The notes below the pieces were generated by a model that was not told where the DNA came from, did not search any database, and saw only the letters and a program-made list of their open reading frames with translations. From Planctomycetota bacterium (lineage in GTDB: Bacteria > Planctomycetota > UBA8742 > UBA2392), in assembly GCA_019636215.1 (NCBI GenBank), contig JAHBXZ010000011.1:98697-162696 (forward strand): a stretch of DNA of 64,000 nucleotides, given 5' to 3'. The position numbers and the translations under genes are program-made. Positions 23,478 through 33,683 of this stretch are shown one piece after another (position 1 is the first letter of the stretch; each line of letters starts with the position of its first letter).

Positions 23478-24557
23478 CTACAGCGCGGCCAGCACGGCCT
23501 CGCCCATTTCGCGGGTGCCGACCAGTTTCTCGCCGGGCTTGCCCCTTGCGATGTCGGCTGTGCGCAGGCCGCTTTGCAGCGCTTTCTCCACCGCACGGTC
23601 AATGGCGGCGCCAATATCGGGTCGCTTGGCCGCGTAGGTAAACATCATTCCTGCGGTCAGAATCATCGCCAGTGGGTTGGCCTTGCCCTTGCCAGCAATG
23701 TCAGGCGCGCTGCCATGCACGGGCTCAAACAGCGGCACACCGGTGCCCAGGCTTGCGCTGGGCAGCATGCCCAGGCTGCCTGTGATCTGCGCGCCGATGT
23801 CGCTCAGGATGTCGCCAAACATGTTACCGGCAACAATCACGTCAAACTGCCTGGGCTCGGCGACCAGCTGCATGCAGCAGTTGTCAACAAACACATGCTT
23901 GAGCTCGCAATCCGCATAGTCCTTGTCGCGCAGCGCCTGCATGGTGGTGCGCCAAAGCTGCATCACCTCCAGGGCATTGGCCTTATCTGCACTGTGGACC
24001 TTCTTGCCGCGCAGGCGCGCGGCCTCAAAGGCGACTTTGCCAATGCGGTCTACTTCCCAGGCGTGGTACTTCATGGTGTTGACGCCGTACTTGCCCTTGG
24101 CGTCCTCGAAGTAGCCGCGCGGCTCGGCAAAGTAAAGGCCGCCGACAAGCTCGCGCACGATCAGAATGTCCGCGCCCTCAACAAGTTCGCGGCGCAGAGG
24201 GCTGGCGTCCAGCAGCGCCGGTACAGGCTTCACCGGGCGCAGATTGGCGTACAGGTCGTACTTCTTGCGCAGGATCAACTTGGCGCGCTCCGGCCGTTCG
24301 GCGGGTGGGGCATTGTCCCAGCGCGGGTCGCCAAAGGGCCCGCATAGAATTGCGTTGCTTTCGTCGCACAGCTTGACGGTTTCGGCCGGCAACGGGTCTT
24401 TGCCCGCATCCACGGCCGCTGCGGCTGCCAGGCCGGAACCATGGCTGATCGCAAAGTCGTGTTTGCGCGCGACGGCCTCCATCACCTGCACGGCGCAGGC
24501 GGTGATCTCTGGGCCGATGCCGTCGCCCGCGATGACTGCAACTTTGAATGTCTGCAT
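23478..24557 (-). CDS. leuB: 3-isopropylmalate dehydrogenase
   Basis: Third enzyme of leucine biosynthesis: NAD-dependent oxidation and decarboxylation of 3-isopropylmalate to 2-oxoisocaproate. It has 359 residues. AVIAGDGIGPEI opens the Rossmann-like fold, YDLYANLRPVKP holds substrate-binding arginines, and the metal-binding signature is GNMFGDILSDIGAQITGSLG. The frame is open 50 codons further upstream. The ATG at 24555-24557 (MQTFKVAVIAGDG) matches the family start and has AGAGGAA upstream. No other leu genes are nearby. Confidence 0.95.
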   Translation of the reverse strand: MQTFKVAVIAGDGIGPEITACAVQVMEAVARKHDFAISHGSGLAAAAAVDAGKDPLPAETVKLCDESNAILCGPFGDPRWDNAPPAERPERAKLILRKKYDLYANLRPVKPVPALLDASPLRRELVEGADILIVRELVGGLYFAEPRGYFEDAKGKYGVNTMKYHAWEVDRIGKVAFEAARLRGKKVHSADKANALEVMQLWRTTMQALRDKDYADCELKHVFVDNCCMQLVAEPRQFDVIVAGNMFGDILSDIGAQITGSLGMLPSASLGTGVPLFEPVHGSAPDIAGKGKANPLAMILTAGMMFTYAAKRPDIGAAIDRAVEKALQSGLRTADIARGKPGEKLVGTREMGEAVLAAL

Positions 24558-24755
24558 GGCGGGCTCGTTCCTCTTGGGTGCGGGGCTGAACACGCCGAAA
24601 TCCTCCGGGCTGCCCGCGGCAACCTCGGTGATGGACGCGACTTTGTCCCGGACTCGTTGCACAGCCATAAGGCGCCAGACGATACCGGGACCCACTGGCC
24701 CGGGCAACGGCGGGAAGCGCCGGGCCGCAACATCCGTTACAATCCTTGAGAGACC

Positions 24756-26528
24756 ATGTTCAACATCTTCGGGCTGCTGATTGCATTGTTGATCTCGGAG
24801 GCCTCACGGGGCTCGGGGATCATCGTAGGCCTGCCGTCTGCCGCGGCCGCCGTGGGCGCGGTGCTGGGCCTTTCGGCATTCCTGTACAGCCTGGCGGCGC
24901 ACACGGCGAACCGGCTGGCGTTTCTGCGACTGCTGAACCAGACCGCCGCGGCCCAGTCCCCGGATGATGCTGCAGTGCTGGTGAACACGGCCGAGCGCGA
25001 GACGGCCGCCCTGGCCCGCCGCATGCCCGCGATACGACTGGGCGCCGACGGGCTGATCCTGGCGACTTACTTTGTGCTGGCGTCATACCTGGGGTGGGTG
25101 GATTGGGTCGAGCTTGGCTGGGGGGTGCCCCGGCACCTCGATATTCTACCCAACCTGCTGCCCTACTTTGCGCTGCTGGCCGGAAGCTGGCTTGCGCAGG
25201 TGCGTCTGGAGAACGTGCTGCACGGCCCGAATTGGCGGCCCTTGCGATTTGTCACCTTCCAGGCCCGGGCCAACCTGATGACCATCGCGCCGATTGTGCT
25301 GGTGAATGCCGCATACTGGGCGGTGCTGAGTTACGTGCCGATGGCCAAGGAGATTCGTGAGTCTTTCCTTTACTCCGAGTTCGTGCTGTTGTTCTCGCTG
25401 ATGTTGCCGGTGTTCATCCTGATGCCCGTGGCCGTGCGCGGCGCACTGCGATCCAGCCGGCTGCCAGATGGCCCATTGCGTCGCAAACTGGAAGACTTCG
25501 CACGGCGCCGAAAGCTGCGCATTGGCGGCATGTACGTCTGGGAGACCGGCTCGCGTCACTTCATGACCGCGTTTGTGATTGGCCTGGTGCCCGGCCTGCG
25601 CTTTGTGTTCTTTACCGATGCGCTGCTGCGCCGCTTCAACGATGACGAAGTACTGGCCGTGTTTGCGCATGAGATGGGACACGTCAAGCACCGCCATTTG
25701 TGGTGGCTGCTGGGGTTCATTTTTTCGTTCTCGCTGCTGATGCTGGCCTCGGAGCAGGTTTCTACTCTGCTTGGACTTGGGCAGGCGCCGCTGGTGGTCG
25801 CCGTGGCGCTGTTTGCCTATGGCTATGCGGTCTTCGGCTTTCTTTCGCGGCGGTTTGAGCGCCAGGCCGACGACTTTGCAGCGCGCGAGACCTCGCCTGA
25901 GCTGATGGCCGGGGTGCTGCTGAAGATTGCTGCCGGAAACCCGGCCCTTCTGGACAAGCGCGGCTGGCGGCACTTTCCGATCCGGCAACGCGTGGCCGAG
26001 ATTGCGCTGGCCAGCCACCGGCCGGAAGTGCGGCCGATGTTCGACGCCCAGCGTCGCCGTGGCCTGCTGCTGGTCGGGGCGCTTTCCATGGCGGCCCTGC
26101 TGGTGCTGTTCCAGCCGGTGCGAGAAGACGTGGTGTCAGGTCTTGCCACGATTGCCCTGACCCAGTTCGATGCCGCACGGCTGCAACGGCAGTCGCCGGA
26201 GCGTCTGGATTCACTGCGTGAGCGAACCCTGCAACGGGCCGAGGCCATGGGCCGCCTGAACACGGAGTACGAGCTAGCGGCACTGCATTACGAAGGCGTA
26301 GTCGAAGTGCTGTCTGGGCGCGATGGCAGCGCGCTGTCGCAGATGGCCAGGCTGGCCCGCGAGCACGCCGACAGCGCCGAAACCGATGCCGAGCGCCGCA
26401 AGTGGCTGGACTGGGCCGAAACCGCCGATGCCACAGGCCCGGCCATGGAACGAGCCCGGGTCAAGCAGACCCCGTGGCTTGAGGAATTGAAGGAAGAACT
26501 GCGTAAGCGCGGCCGGGCGGTGAAATGA
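24756..26528 (+). CDS. M48-family membrane zinc metalloprotease
   Basis: 590-residue membrane protein of the Ste24/HtpX type. The zinc site is HEMGH at residues 305-309 in VLAVFAHEMGHVKHRH, and the third ligand is Glu368 in FERQADDFAA. Several hydrophobic spans precede it (about 1-50, 100-150, 170-230) and others follow the active site (316-335, 345-363, 436-453). The C-terminal 130 residues are a charged helical region without recognised domain. GAGAG precedes the ATG, and TACAAT lies 12 bases upstream. Role in membrane protein quality control is inferred from the family. It is convergent with clpX, with a 7-bp gap. Confidence 0.88.
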   Translation: MFNIFGLLIALLISEASRGSGIIVGLPSAAAAVGAVLGLSAFLYSLAAHTANRLAFLRLLNQTAAAQSPDDAAVLVNTAERETAALARRMPAIRLGADGLILATYFVLASYLGWVDWVELGWGVPRHLDILPNLLPYFALLAGSWLAQVRLENVLHGPNWRPLRFVTFQARANLMTIAPIVLVNAAYWAVLSYVPMAKEIRESFLYSEFVLLFSLMLPVFILMPVAVRGALRSSRLPDGPLRRKLEDFARRRKLRIGGMYVWETGSRHFMTAFVIGLVPGLRFVFFTDALLRRFNDDEVLAVFAHEMGHVKHRHLWWLLGFIFSFSLLMLASEQVSTLLGLGQAPLVVAVALFAYGYAVFGFLSRRFERQADDFAARETSPELMAGVLLKIAAGNPALLDKRGWRHFPIRQRVAEIALASHRPEVRPMFDAQRRRGLLLVGALSMAALLVLFQPVREDVVSGLATIALTQFDAARLQRQSPERLDSLRERTLQRAEAMGRLNTEYELAALHYEGVVEVLSGRDGSALSQMARLAREHADSAETDAERRKWLDWAETADATGPAMERARVKQTPWLEELKEELRKRGRAVK

Positions 26529-26535
26529 CTGCGCT

Positions 26536-27864
26536 TCACGCCGCTGCGGACTCATCCTTGGCCGCAGGTGCCTGCAGCCGCCAGTTTTCCTGAAGGCGCT
26601 TTTCGGCCTTCACTACTTCGGCATCCACAAGGTAGCAGCGCGGCTCCTTGATGCCCGGCAGCTCGAATTGGGCATCCAGCATGATCTTCTCGACGATGCT
26701 GCGCAGACCGCGCGCGCCGCTCTTGCGCCGTATTGCCATGCGCGCGATCTCGATCAGCCCGTCCTTGCTGAACTCCAGCTCGTGCCCCTGCATTCGGAAC
26801 AGCTTGCGGAACTGCTTGGTGATCGAATTCTTGGGTTCGGTCAGCACGTTGATCAGGGCCGCTTCGTCCAGTTCGTCCAGGGTGCTGACAACCGGCAGGC
26901 GGCCGATGAACTCCGGGATCATGCCGAACTTGATCAGGTCCTCAGGCTCGACCATCGCGCGCAACCGGTTGCGGGCATGCAGGTCCTCGGGGTCGTGCCA
27001 GTCAATGTGGCCCGTGTTTGCGCCGGACTTGTCGTTGCGCGAAGTTATGCGCATGGTGGTCTGGCCCAGGCGCGTACGTATAAAGTCTTCTACCCCGACA
27101 AACGCCCCGCCCACCACAAACAGCACGTTGCGGGTGTTGAACTGGATGTAGGGCTGTTCCGGGTGCTTGCGACCGCCCTGCGGCGGCACGTTGGCAACGG
27201 TGCCCTCCAGCATCTTCAGCAGGCTCTGCTGTACGCCTTCACCGCTGACGTCGCGGGTGATGCTTACGTTACTGCCGGTGCGGTGGATCTTGTCGATTTC
27301 GTCCACGAAGATGATGCCCATCTCGGCGCGGGGCAGGTCAAAATCCGCGGCCTGCAACAGTTTCAACAGCAAGTTTTCGACGTCTTCGCCGACGTACCCG
27401 GCTTCTGTAAGCGTGGTCGCGTCGCCAATGGCAAAGGGGACGTGCAGGAAGTTGGCAAGTGTGCGGGCCAGCAGTGTTTTGCCGCTGCCGGTCGGCCCGA
27501 TCAGCATGATGTTGGACTTTTCCAGCTCGACGCCGTCGTCGTCCTTCTGCTGCAGCAGCCGCTTGTAGTGGTTATGCACAGCCACGCAGAGCACGCGCTT
27601 GGCGTGTTCCTGGCCGATCACATGTTCGTCCAGCACCTTCTTGAGTTCCAGCGGATTGGGCAGGTTGGCCAGTGTCAGGCCGCCCATGCGGTTGTTGCCG
27701 CCGCTTTTTTCGGCCACCAGGATGCTGTTGCAAAGCGTGACACATTCGTTGCAGATGAAGATGCCCGGCGGGCCTGCGATCAGGCTTTCCACCTGACGGC
27801 GCGACTTGGCGCAAAAACTGCAACGTTCCGGGTTCTGGCGCTGCGATTCGGTAGAACGAGCCAT
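26536..27864 (-). CDS. clpX: ATP-dependent Clp protease ATP-binding subunit ClpX
   Basis: AAA+ unfoldase that feeds substrates to ClpP. It has 442 residues. The N-terminal zinc-binding domain (CSFCAKSR, then CNECVTLC) is followed by Walker A GPTGSGKT, pore loop GYVG, Walker [10 protein letters not shown] and sensor 2 region KSGARGLRS. The ATG at 27862-27864 ([15 protein letters not shown]) is chosen over a frame open 29 codons further upstream that has no family similarity. clpP lies immediately upstream and tig before that, giving the common tig-clpP-clpX order. Confidence 0.97.
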   Translation of the reverse strand: MARSTESQRQNPERCSFCAKSRRQVESLIAGPPGIFICNECVTLCNSILVAEKSGGNNRMGGLTLANLPNPLELKKVLDEHVIGQEHAKRVLCVAVHNHYKRLLQQKDDDGVELEKSNIMLIGPTGSGKTLLARTLANFLHVPFAIGDATTLTEAGYVGEDVENLLLKLLQAADFDLPRAEMGIIFVDEIDKIHRTGSNVSITRDVSGEGVQQSLLKMLEGTVANVPPQGGRKHPEQPYIQFNTRNVLFVVGGAFVGVEDFIRTRLGQTTMRITSRNDKSGANTGHIDWHDPEDLHARNRLRAMVEPEDLIKFGMIPEFIGRLPVVSTLDELDEAALINVLTEPKNSITKQFRKLFRMQGHELEFSKDGLIEIARMAIRRKSGARGLRSIVEKIMLDAQFELPGIKEPRCYLVDAEVVKAEKRLQENWRLQAPAAKDESAAA

Positions 27865-28008
27865 GAACAATCCTGTGTTTGCCGCCGCACATGCTACCAA
27901 AGGGTGCGACAAGGGCACCAGCGTGGGCCGAACGCAACCCGGCAGCCCCACGGCTGCCGGCGCTGCTTCATTATCGGACGAACGCCGGCCGGAACTTGCG
28001 CCCGAAGC

Positions 28009-28602
28009 CTACTTGCCGGGGGCGTGGTCGATCACATCGTCGATCAGGCCGTAGTCCTTGGCTTCCTGTGCCGAAAGGAAGTAGTCCTTGTCGGTGTCCT
28101 TTTCGATGCTCTTCAGCGGCTTGCCGGTATCGTTGGCCAGCAACTGGTTCAACGCCTTCTTCAGGCGCAGGATCTCTTTGGTCTGGATGCTGATGTCGCC
28201 CGCCGTTCCTCCGGCACCGCCCCAAGGCTGGTGAATCATGATACGTGCGCTGGGCAGTGCGTGGCGCTTCTTGCGCGTGCCGGCAGCCAGCAGAATCGCG
28301 CCCATACTGGCGGCCTGGCCGATGCACACCGTGCTGATGTCGCAGGTGATGTACTTCATGGTGTCGTAGATGGCCAACCCGGCGTTGACATCGCCGCCGG
28401 GCGTGTTGATGAACATCTGGATGTCCTGGTTCTTGGCCTCTTTCTGGAGGAACAAGAGCTGGGCAACCACGGCATTGGCCATCATTTCGTGGATCGGGCC
28501 CTGGATGAAGACAATGCGGTCCTCCAGCAGGCGCGAGTAAATGTCGTAGCTGCGTTCGCCGCGACTGGTCTTTTCAATCACGAATGGCAGTGGGTAACCC
28601 AT
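28009..28602 (-). CDS. clpP: ATP-dependent Clp protease proteolytic subunit ClpP
   Basis: Serine protease core of ClpXP; 197 residues. Catalytic Ser lies in [14 protein letters not shown], His in [10 protein letters not shown] and Asp in [13 protein letters not shown], so the triad is complete. The frame is open 18 codons upstream, but that extension is encoded by heptamer element D (the residues read like [10 protein letters not shown]). The ATG at 28600-28602 ([17 protein letters not shown]) fits the family. It lies between tig and clpX in the same direction. Confidence 0.97.
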   Translation of the reverse strand: MGYPLPFVIEKTSRGERSYDIYSRLLEDRIVFIQGPIHEMMANAVVAQLLFLQKEAKNQDIQMFINTPGGDVNAGLAIYDTMKYITCDISTVCIGQAASMGAILLAAGTRKKRHALPSARIMIHQPWGGAGGTAGDISIQTKEILRLKKALNQLLANDTGKPLKSIEKDTDKDYFLSAQEAKDYGLIDDVIDHAPGK

Positions 28603-28609
28603 GGAAGCC

Positions 28610-28700
28610 TCGTGTCCGGTGTCCCGTGTCTGGTGTCCCGTGCCTGACTGCGACATTTGCCTTGCTGATCCCGGGACCCGGGACCCAAGACTCGGGACTG
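28610..28700. repeat. Heptamer hairpin element D (tig-clpP gap)
   Basis: The left arm repeats GTGTCCG/GTGTCCC/GTGTCTG/GTGTCCC (28611-28643). The right arm (28668-28700) repeats GGGACCC/GGGACCC/AAGACTC/GGGACTG, roughly its complement. It fills the gap between the tig stop and the clpP start. Confidence 0.7.
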
Positions 28701-28703
28701 CTT

Positions 28704-29978
28704 TTAGGCGTACTTGGCCTTTTCCCGCAGAAGCTTCAACACCTTGGCCGTCTTCATTTCTTCCCGCATGCCGTTGATTGTCCCGCGCTGCTGGAAATCC
28801 GCCAGCACTTCGTCGGCGCTGCGCCCCACCGCTGAGGCGATGCGGGCGATTTCGCGGTTTACTTCATCTTCGGTGACAATCACGCGCTCTTTGCGGGCAA
28901 TGGCGTCGATCACAAATGCCCGCTTGAGCATGTTCTTCACTTCGTCAACGCCCTTGTCCTTGTTGTCGGCCAGAAACTGGCGAATTTCTTCCTCTGCGGC
29001 CCCCGAGCGATACATCCGGTAAGCCTCCTGCTGCACCAGCTCTGCGGCGCGACGCACACTGAAACGCTCGGGCAGGTCCATGTTGGTTGACTCAACAACC
29101 TGCTGAACCAGCTTTTCCTCGACATAGCGGTCGATGTCGTTTTCCTTCTGGCTGTTCAGGGCAACCTTCAGCTCTTCGCCCCAGGCGGCCAGGCTTTCTT
29201 TGCCCTTGGACTTGGCGAACTCTTCCAGGCTCGGGCCTTCGTACTCAAGCACTTCCGTGACATTGATATGGATCGCGCAGGGCTTGCCGCGCAGGTCGTC
29301 ACGGCCGAAGTCCTCCGGCAGCGTGGCTTCCAACTCCTTGGTGTCACCGGCCTTCAGGCCGACAAGCTGCTTGTCGCCGTTGACCGGCTTCAGGCCTGCA
29401 ATCCAGGCGTAGCCGACCTCCAGCAACCCGCCGTTCTGGCGGAAGATCACCTCTTCGCCGTGCTGCACGCGCACGTCGGCGCGCAGCAGGTGGCCCTTGG
29501 CGGCTGCGGCGTCCACGGGGTTCATCTTGCCTTCGCTCATCTGTTCGGTGCGCTGGCGGGCGTAGATTTCGTGGTCCTGCACCTTGGGCGTGGGGCGCTC
29601 GATGCTGCGGCCCTTGTAATCGGGCAGGTCAAACTCGGGGTAAACTTCGGCTTCAAGTGTCAGCGTGGCCGGGTTGTTGCCTTCCAGCTTGACGTCGCCA
29701 ACCAGCTCTGCCTGGCCCAGGATCTTAAGGGCGTTGGCCTCGACGGCCTGCTTCAGGGCATCGTCGGCAAGGGTCTGGCGCACGTCGTTCTTGACGTCGC
29801 CGCCAAAACGCTGTTCCAGAAGGTGCCGGGGCGCCTTGCCCTTTCGAAAGCCAGGGAAAGTGACCTGGCGGTTGATTTCGCGAAAGCCCTCAGCGAGCTT
29901 CTGCGAAACGGTTTCGGCGGGAATCTCGGCGCGGATGATACGCTTGCAGCCGCCGCCGTTTTCAACTGTGATCTGCAT
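28704..29978 (-). CDS. tig: Trigger factor
   Basis: Ribosome-associated chaperone; 424 residues. The ribosome-docking loop is [17 protein letters not shown]. The middle region occupies the FKBP-like PPIase position but is weakly conserved ([19 protein letters not shown]). The helical C-terminal chaperone arms fill the rest ([17 protein letters not shown] onward). Start [14 protein letters not shown]. It heads the tig-clpP-clpX cluster and is divergent from the FHA kinase gene. Confidence 0.93.
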   Translation of the reverse strand: MQITVENGGGCKRIIRAEIPAETVSQKLAEGFREINRQVTFPGFRKGKAPRHLLEQRFGGDVKNDVRQTLADDALKQAVEANALKILGQAELVGDVKLEGNNPATLTLEAEVYPEFDLPDYKGRSIERPTPKVQDHEIYARQRTEQMSEGKMNPVDAAAAKGHLLRADVRVQHGEEVIFRQNGGLLEVGYAWIAGLKPVNGDKQLVGLKAGDTKELEATLPEDFGRDDLRGKPCAIHINVTEVLEYEGPSLEEFAKSKGKESLAAWGEELKVALNSQKENDIDRYVEEKLVQQVVESTNMDLPERFSVRRAAELVQQEAYRMYRSGAAEEEIRQFLADNKDKGVDEVKNMLKRAFVIDAIARKERVIVTEDEVNREIARIASAVGRSADEVLADFQQRGTINGMREEMKTAKVLKLLREKAKYA

Positions 29979-30125
29979 GGCTACGTCTCTCTGTGGCTGG
30001 CTTCAAATAAGCCCCGCGGGCAGGACCCGGGGGCGCAAGGGCGGCGGATACTAGCAGTTTGGAACCCCGCGGCAAGGCGGGTGGATGGCCGCCATAAACG
30101 ACGTGCTCAACTCCATTCTGCCCTT

Positions 30126-30154
30126 TTGATTCTTTGGCGCGGCACTGCTAGTGT
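30126..30154 (+). promoter_or_regulatory. Likely promoter of the FHA-kinase/TetR unit
   Basis: TTGATT at 30126-30131 and TAGTGT at 30149-30154 are separated by exactly 17 bp. They lie 45 bases ahead of the kinase ATG. Confidence 0.45.
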
Positions 30155-30199
30155 TGCCCCTGCGCGGGTTTGCGCGAATTGCACCGTGGAGCGGTCCGG

Positions 30200-31432
30200 A
30201 TGGGGCACGCCAAGATTCGTATTGTCGACGGCATAGACGCCGGGCTGGAAAAGGAACTGCCGGAATCCGGCACCGTGACCGTTGGCCGGCGAAGCAGCTG
30301 CGATCTTGTGCTGCGCGTGGATTCGGTTTCGCGCGAGCATTGCCGCATTGAGCGCCAGGACTCGGCCTACTGGATTTACGACAATGGCTCAAGCAACGGC
30401 ACGCTGCTGAACGGTCTGCGCATCGAAAAAGCGCGTCTGGTTCACGGCGACGTCATCACCTTGGACCGCGTGACTCTGGAGTACCTGGAAGAGGCCGACA
30501 GCAACCAGACGCGCGAGATGATCCGCGAGTTTGTGGTGCAGCGTCGCCCCGATTCTGACGGAACCTACACCGCCGAAAACAGCCTGATCGGCAAGACGCT
30601 GAAGCATTACAAGGTGCTCAGCGTGATCGGCGAAGGCGGCATGGCGCTGGTCTACAAGTCGCGCGATGAGCGCAACTCCAGCATCGTCGCGCTGAAAGTT
30701 CTCAAGCGCGGAGAGACCGTCGACCAGGAAAACCTCCAGCGTTTCCTCAAAGAGTTCAAGACCGGCAGCAAGCTGAACCACCCCAACATCATGCAGGTGT
30801 TCGAGATCGGCGAAGTCGACGGCACGTACTTCATCTCGATGGAGTATATCAACGGCAGTTCGCTGCAGGAAATCCTGGACGAAAAGGGCCGGCTGAGTGC
30901 CGAAGGCACCCTCAAGATCGGCATACAGGTCGCCAAGGCCCTCGAGTTCGCGTTCAACCAGCGCATCATTCACCGCGACATCAAGCCGGAAAACATCCTG
31001 ATCTCGCGCGAAGGCGAAGTGAAGATTACCGACCTCGGGCTGGCCAAAGAACTCAAGCGCTATGTCAGCGTTAACATCACCAAGACCGGCGAGGGCATCG
31101 GCACGCTGCACTACATGAGCCCCGAGCAGGTGGAGAACACCCGCGACGTGGACCAGCGCGCGGACATCTACAGCCTGGGCGCCACGCTGTACGAATGCCT
31201 GTGCGGCCAGCCGCCATTCGATGAAGTCGGTGTGTGGAAGTTCGTCGAAGCCATCAACGAAAAGCCGCCGCCGGACCTGAATGAACGTGTGCCCAACCTG
31301 CACCCGGCGGTGTGGCCGGTGATCCAGAAATCCCTGGCCAAGCGGCCCGAGGAGCGCCAGCAGTCACCCACCGAGTTCCGACAGGAGCTTGAGAGGCTGC
31401 TGGGTCTGGTCACCACCAAGAAGGCAACCTGA
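30200..31432 (+). CDS. FHA domain-containing serine/threonine protein kinase
   Basis: Cytoplasmic Hanks-type kinase of about 410 residues with an N-terminal FHA phosphopeptide-binding domain. FHA motifs: VGRRSSCDLVL, SREH and DNGSSNGT. Kinase motifs: IGEGGMALVYK, the Lys in IVALKVL, HRDIKPENIL, DLGLA (a DLG variant of DFG) and MSPEQ. No membrane span follows the kinase, unlike PASTA kinases. The ATG at 30200 is chosen, with GGAG ten bases upstream; a non-ATG start at 30170 is possible. It is followed 5 bases later by a TetR gene, so the pair is likely one operon. The substrate is unknown. An FHA-kinase fusion suggests binding of its own or a partner phosphorylated site. Confidence 0.92.
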   Translation: MGHAKIRIVDGIDAGLEKELPESGTVTVGRRSSCDLVLRVDSVSREHCRIERQDSAYWIYDNGSSNGTLLNGLRIEKARLVHGDVITLDRVTLEYLEEADSNQTREMIREFVVQRRPDSDGTYTAENSLIGKTLKHYKVLSVIGEGGMALVYKSRDERNSSIVALKVLKRGETVDQENLQRFLKEFKTGSKLNHPNIMQVFEIGEVDGTYFISMEYINGSSLQEILDEKGRLSAEGTLKIGIQVAKALEFAFNQRIIHRDIKPENILISREGEVKITDLGLAKELKRYVSVNITKTGEGIGTLHYMSPEQVENTRDVDQRADIYSLGATLYECLCGQPPFDEVGVWKFVEAINEKPPPDLNERVPNLHPAVWPVIQKSLAKRPEERQQSPTEFRQELERLLGLVTTKKAT

Positions 31433-31437
31433 CCCGG

Positions 31438-32118
31438 TTGACCAATGGGGGGATTTTGGTTCGTTCCAGCACAGGTAAGAAGCGCGACGCCAACCGCACC
31501 AAGGCGTCCATTCTGCATGCGGCCATCACCGAGTTCGCGCTGCGCGGGCCGGCAGGTACGCGTGTGGATGAAGTTGCCCTGCGGGCAGGCGTGAACAAAA
31601 GCCTGATCTACCAGTACTTCGGCAGCAAGCAGGAGCTTTACGCCGAGGCCCTGAACTCGGTGCTGAACGCAATCACCGAGCGCTCAGCACAGAACTCGCA
31701 GAACTTTGTGCAGGGAACAGGCAAGGGCGACCTGTTTGCAACGGCCCGGGCTTTCATTGAAAGCCACCTGTCACTGCTGGAGGCCGTGCCCGAGTATCCG
31801 CGCCTGATGGCCTGGGAAAACCTTGAGGGCGGCCGAACGCTGGCGCGGCTGCCTTTGCAGCAGACCTACAACACGTTTCTCAAGCGCATTGAGCAAATGC
31901 TGCGGCCGCTTTCCGAGCGGGGCATGCTCAAGCCCGGGTTTGACCTGCGCCATGCCGCGCAGGCCGTGATTGCGCTGACGCATTACTTCATCATCTACAG
32001 GGGCATGATTGAGCACTTGTTCCACCAGGACCCAAGCTCACAGCAGACGCGATCGGCCTGGCTGGACTACTGCACCAACATGCTGATCGGCAACCTGCAG
32101 CTGGAAAACCCGGCCTGA
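31438..32118 (+). CDS. TetR/AcrR-family transcriptional regulator
   Basis: About 220 residues. The N-terminal helix-turn-helix matches TetR: ILHAAITEFALRGPAGTRVD, then LRAGVNKSLIYQYFGSKQEL. The rest is all-helical ligand-binding and dimerisation domain. The start is uncertain. TTG at 31438 lies 5 bases after the kinase stop, and TTG at 31456 follows a GGGGGG run very closely. Close coupling to the FHA kinase suggests co-expression. The target genes and ligand are unknown. Confidence 0.88.
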   Translation: MTNGGILVRSSTGKKRDANRTKASILHAAITEFALRGPAGTRVDEVALRAGVNKSLIYQYFGSKQELYAEALNSVLNAITERSAQNSQNFVQGTGKGDLFATARAFIESHLSLLEAVPEYPRLMAWENLEGGRTLARLPLQQTYNTFLKRIEQMLRPLSERGMLKPGFDLRHAAQAVIALTHYFIIYRGMIEHLFHQDPSSQQTRSAWLDYCTNMLIGNLQLENPA

Positions 32119-32123
32119 CAGGT

Positions 32124-32681
32124 TCAGAAGTTGCGCAGGCCGCCCTGGCCGCGCTGCAGCCCCAGCAGCCCCAGCAGCCAGTGCAGCAGCGGGAACAACG
32201 GCACGGCAAAAGGGGCGCTGACCAGTGCCGTGGCGGTGCAGCGCCACAGTGCCACAGACCAGCCGACGCCATTACCGCCGACAGCCAGCATGAAGTGATA
32301 GCCGAAGTTCACAAGAAACACGCCGCTGAAGCCGAAGAACAGCGCGCAGGGCAGCCGGTCCGGGTCCAGTTTGGTGCGCAGCCGCCCGCAATACTTGTGC
32401 AGCAGGCTGAAAAGCACCGCATAGGTACCAAGCAGCCCCATGCTGAAAAAGTCCCGCAGCAGGCCCAGGACAAGGCTGGGCCAGTATCGGCCGTGACGGC
32501 TGGCGTAAAGGCCAACATACAGCGCAGACAGCGTAAACAGGTCGGGGGTGTACTCCTGCAGGTGAAGGCGAGGCAACAACAGCGCGTGCAGCGCGGCGCA
32601 GACCACGCCAAGGCCGAAGACGAGCCGCCAGCGATAACGCGGGGCGCTGCTGCGCTCCAGAAAGACGTGGGCGGCGGTCAT
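32124..32681 (-). CDS. mreD: Rod shape-determining protein MreD
   Basis: 185-residue multi-span membrane protein. The family-like stretch VLGLLRDFFSMGLLGTYAVLF is clear, flanked by hydrophobic spans (LVFGLGVVCAALHALLLP, LFFGFSGVFLVNFGYHFML, PLFPLLHWLLGLLGL). It overlaps the mreC stop in an ATGA arrangement. It works with MreB and MreC to position cell-wall or envelope synthesis. It converges with the TetR gene, whose stop lies only 5 bp away. Confidence 0.88.
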   Translation of the reverse strand: MTAAHVFLERSSAPRYRWRLVFGLGVVCAALHALLLPRLHLQEYTPDLFTLSALYVGLYASRHGRYWPSLVLGLLRDFFSMGLLGTYAVLFSLLHKYCGRLRTKLDPDRLPCALFFGFSGVFLVNFGYHFMLAVGGNGVGWSVALWRCTATALVSAPFAVPLFPLLHWLLGLLGLQRGQGGLRNF

Positions 32682-33562
32682 TTCTTGCCTTTGCGCATCA
32701 ATGCCAGGGCCTGGGCTTCAAATTCGGGCCGTGTGTGCAGCAGCACCTGGACCACATCAAGGCTTGCCAGGTCAAGGTCGGCCTCAATGCGAACCTGCAG
32801 GAATCCCGCCTGCGGAATCACCTCACGCACGACGCCCACATTCAGGCCGACCGGGAACTGTCCCGAGAAGTCACCGGTCAGTACACGCATACCGGCAACC
32901 ACGGAATCGCCCAGCGGCACGTCTTCAAGTTCCAGCCGCGGAAAGTGCGGCAGTGCCGAAGCGTTTCCGCGCAGCACGCCCCGCACAGCCGCGCCGGTCG
33001 CCGCGGGGTCCACAATCACGCAGCTTGCGGCAAAGCCGGGGTCTGTGACCAGCTGTACGCAGGCGTGGTCGTCCCCGGCCATGAACACGCGCCCCAGCAA
33101 CGTGCGACCCGACACCACGGGCATCGATTCCATGACGCCCTGCCGACGGCCCCGGTTGATCCAGAAACAGTGGCGCCATGTGGAGGCATCCCCGTGAAAG
33201 ATCACCCGTGCATTGACGGCCTTGGGCAGGACTGACGCGGCAAAAGCGGTGTCGGGGTCGGTGCGCAGCCTGGCATCGGCCAGCGCGTCGATCAGCGCGG
33301 CATTTTCGACGGCAAGCTGGGCAACTCGTTCGCGCTCGAACAGCAGGTCGCGGCGCGCGCGGTCAAGCTCGGACAGTTTCTCGGGTTCAGGCTCGGGTAC
33401 GTCCGTCGCGGCGTGGGCAAGCGGCAGAAAGGTCAGCAGTTTCAGGCGCTCGGCCACCCGCGTGTAAGGCAGCAGCATCGTAAGCGCCAGCAGTATGCAG
33501 GTTGCCACCAGCGGGTGCTGGACCAGCCACAACAGGGACAGTTTTTCGCGAAACCTGGGCAT
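32678..33562 (-). CDS. mreC: Rod shape-determining protein MreC
   Basis: 294 residues. Short cytoplasmic start (MPRFREKLSLLWLVQHP), one membrane span (LVATCILLALTMLLPY), a coiled coil (LSELDRARRDLLFERERVAQLAVENAALI) and the two-barrel periplasmic domain (ARVIFHGDASTWRHCFWINRG, ending LDLASLDVVQVLL). The ATG at 33560-33562 is preferred to a frame open 35 codons further. It lies between mreB and mreD, the canonical order. Confidence 0.92.
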   Translation of the reverse strand: MPRFREKLSLLWLVQHPLVATCILLALTMLLPYTRVAERLKLLTFLPLAHAATDVPEPEPEKLSELDRARRDLLFERERVAQLAVENAALIDALADARLRTDPDTAFAASVLPKAVNARVIFHGDASTWRHCFWINRGRRQGVMESMPVVSGRTLLGRVFMAGDDHACVQLVTDPGFAASCVIVDPAATGAAVRGVLRGNASALPHFPRLELEDVPLGDSVVAGMRVLTGDFSGQFPVGLNVGVVREVIPQAGFLQVRIEADLDLASLDVVQVLLHTRPEFEAQALALMRKGKK

Positions 33563-33683
33563 GGTTGTCGAACTCGGCAGGCCAAACAGCAAAGCTGCCA
33601 GCGTTGCCGGCAGCTTCGCCACATCCCTTATCGGTGCTTTGCTGCACGGTCCTTGAACCTTGTGCAAACCCGGCCCCGCACCA

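Noticed and set aside
28603..28656. Longer ClpP N-terminus from the upstream open frame
   Set aside because: The extra 18 codons are encoded by a heptamer element and do not resemble the family; the ATG at 28602 gives the normal start.
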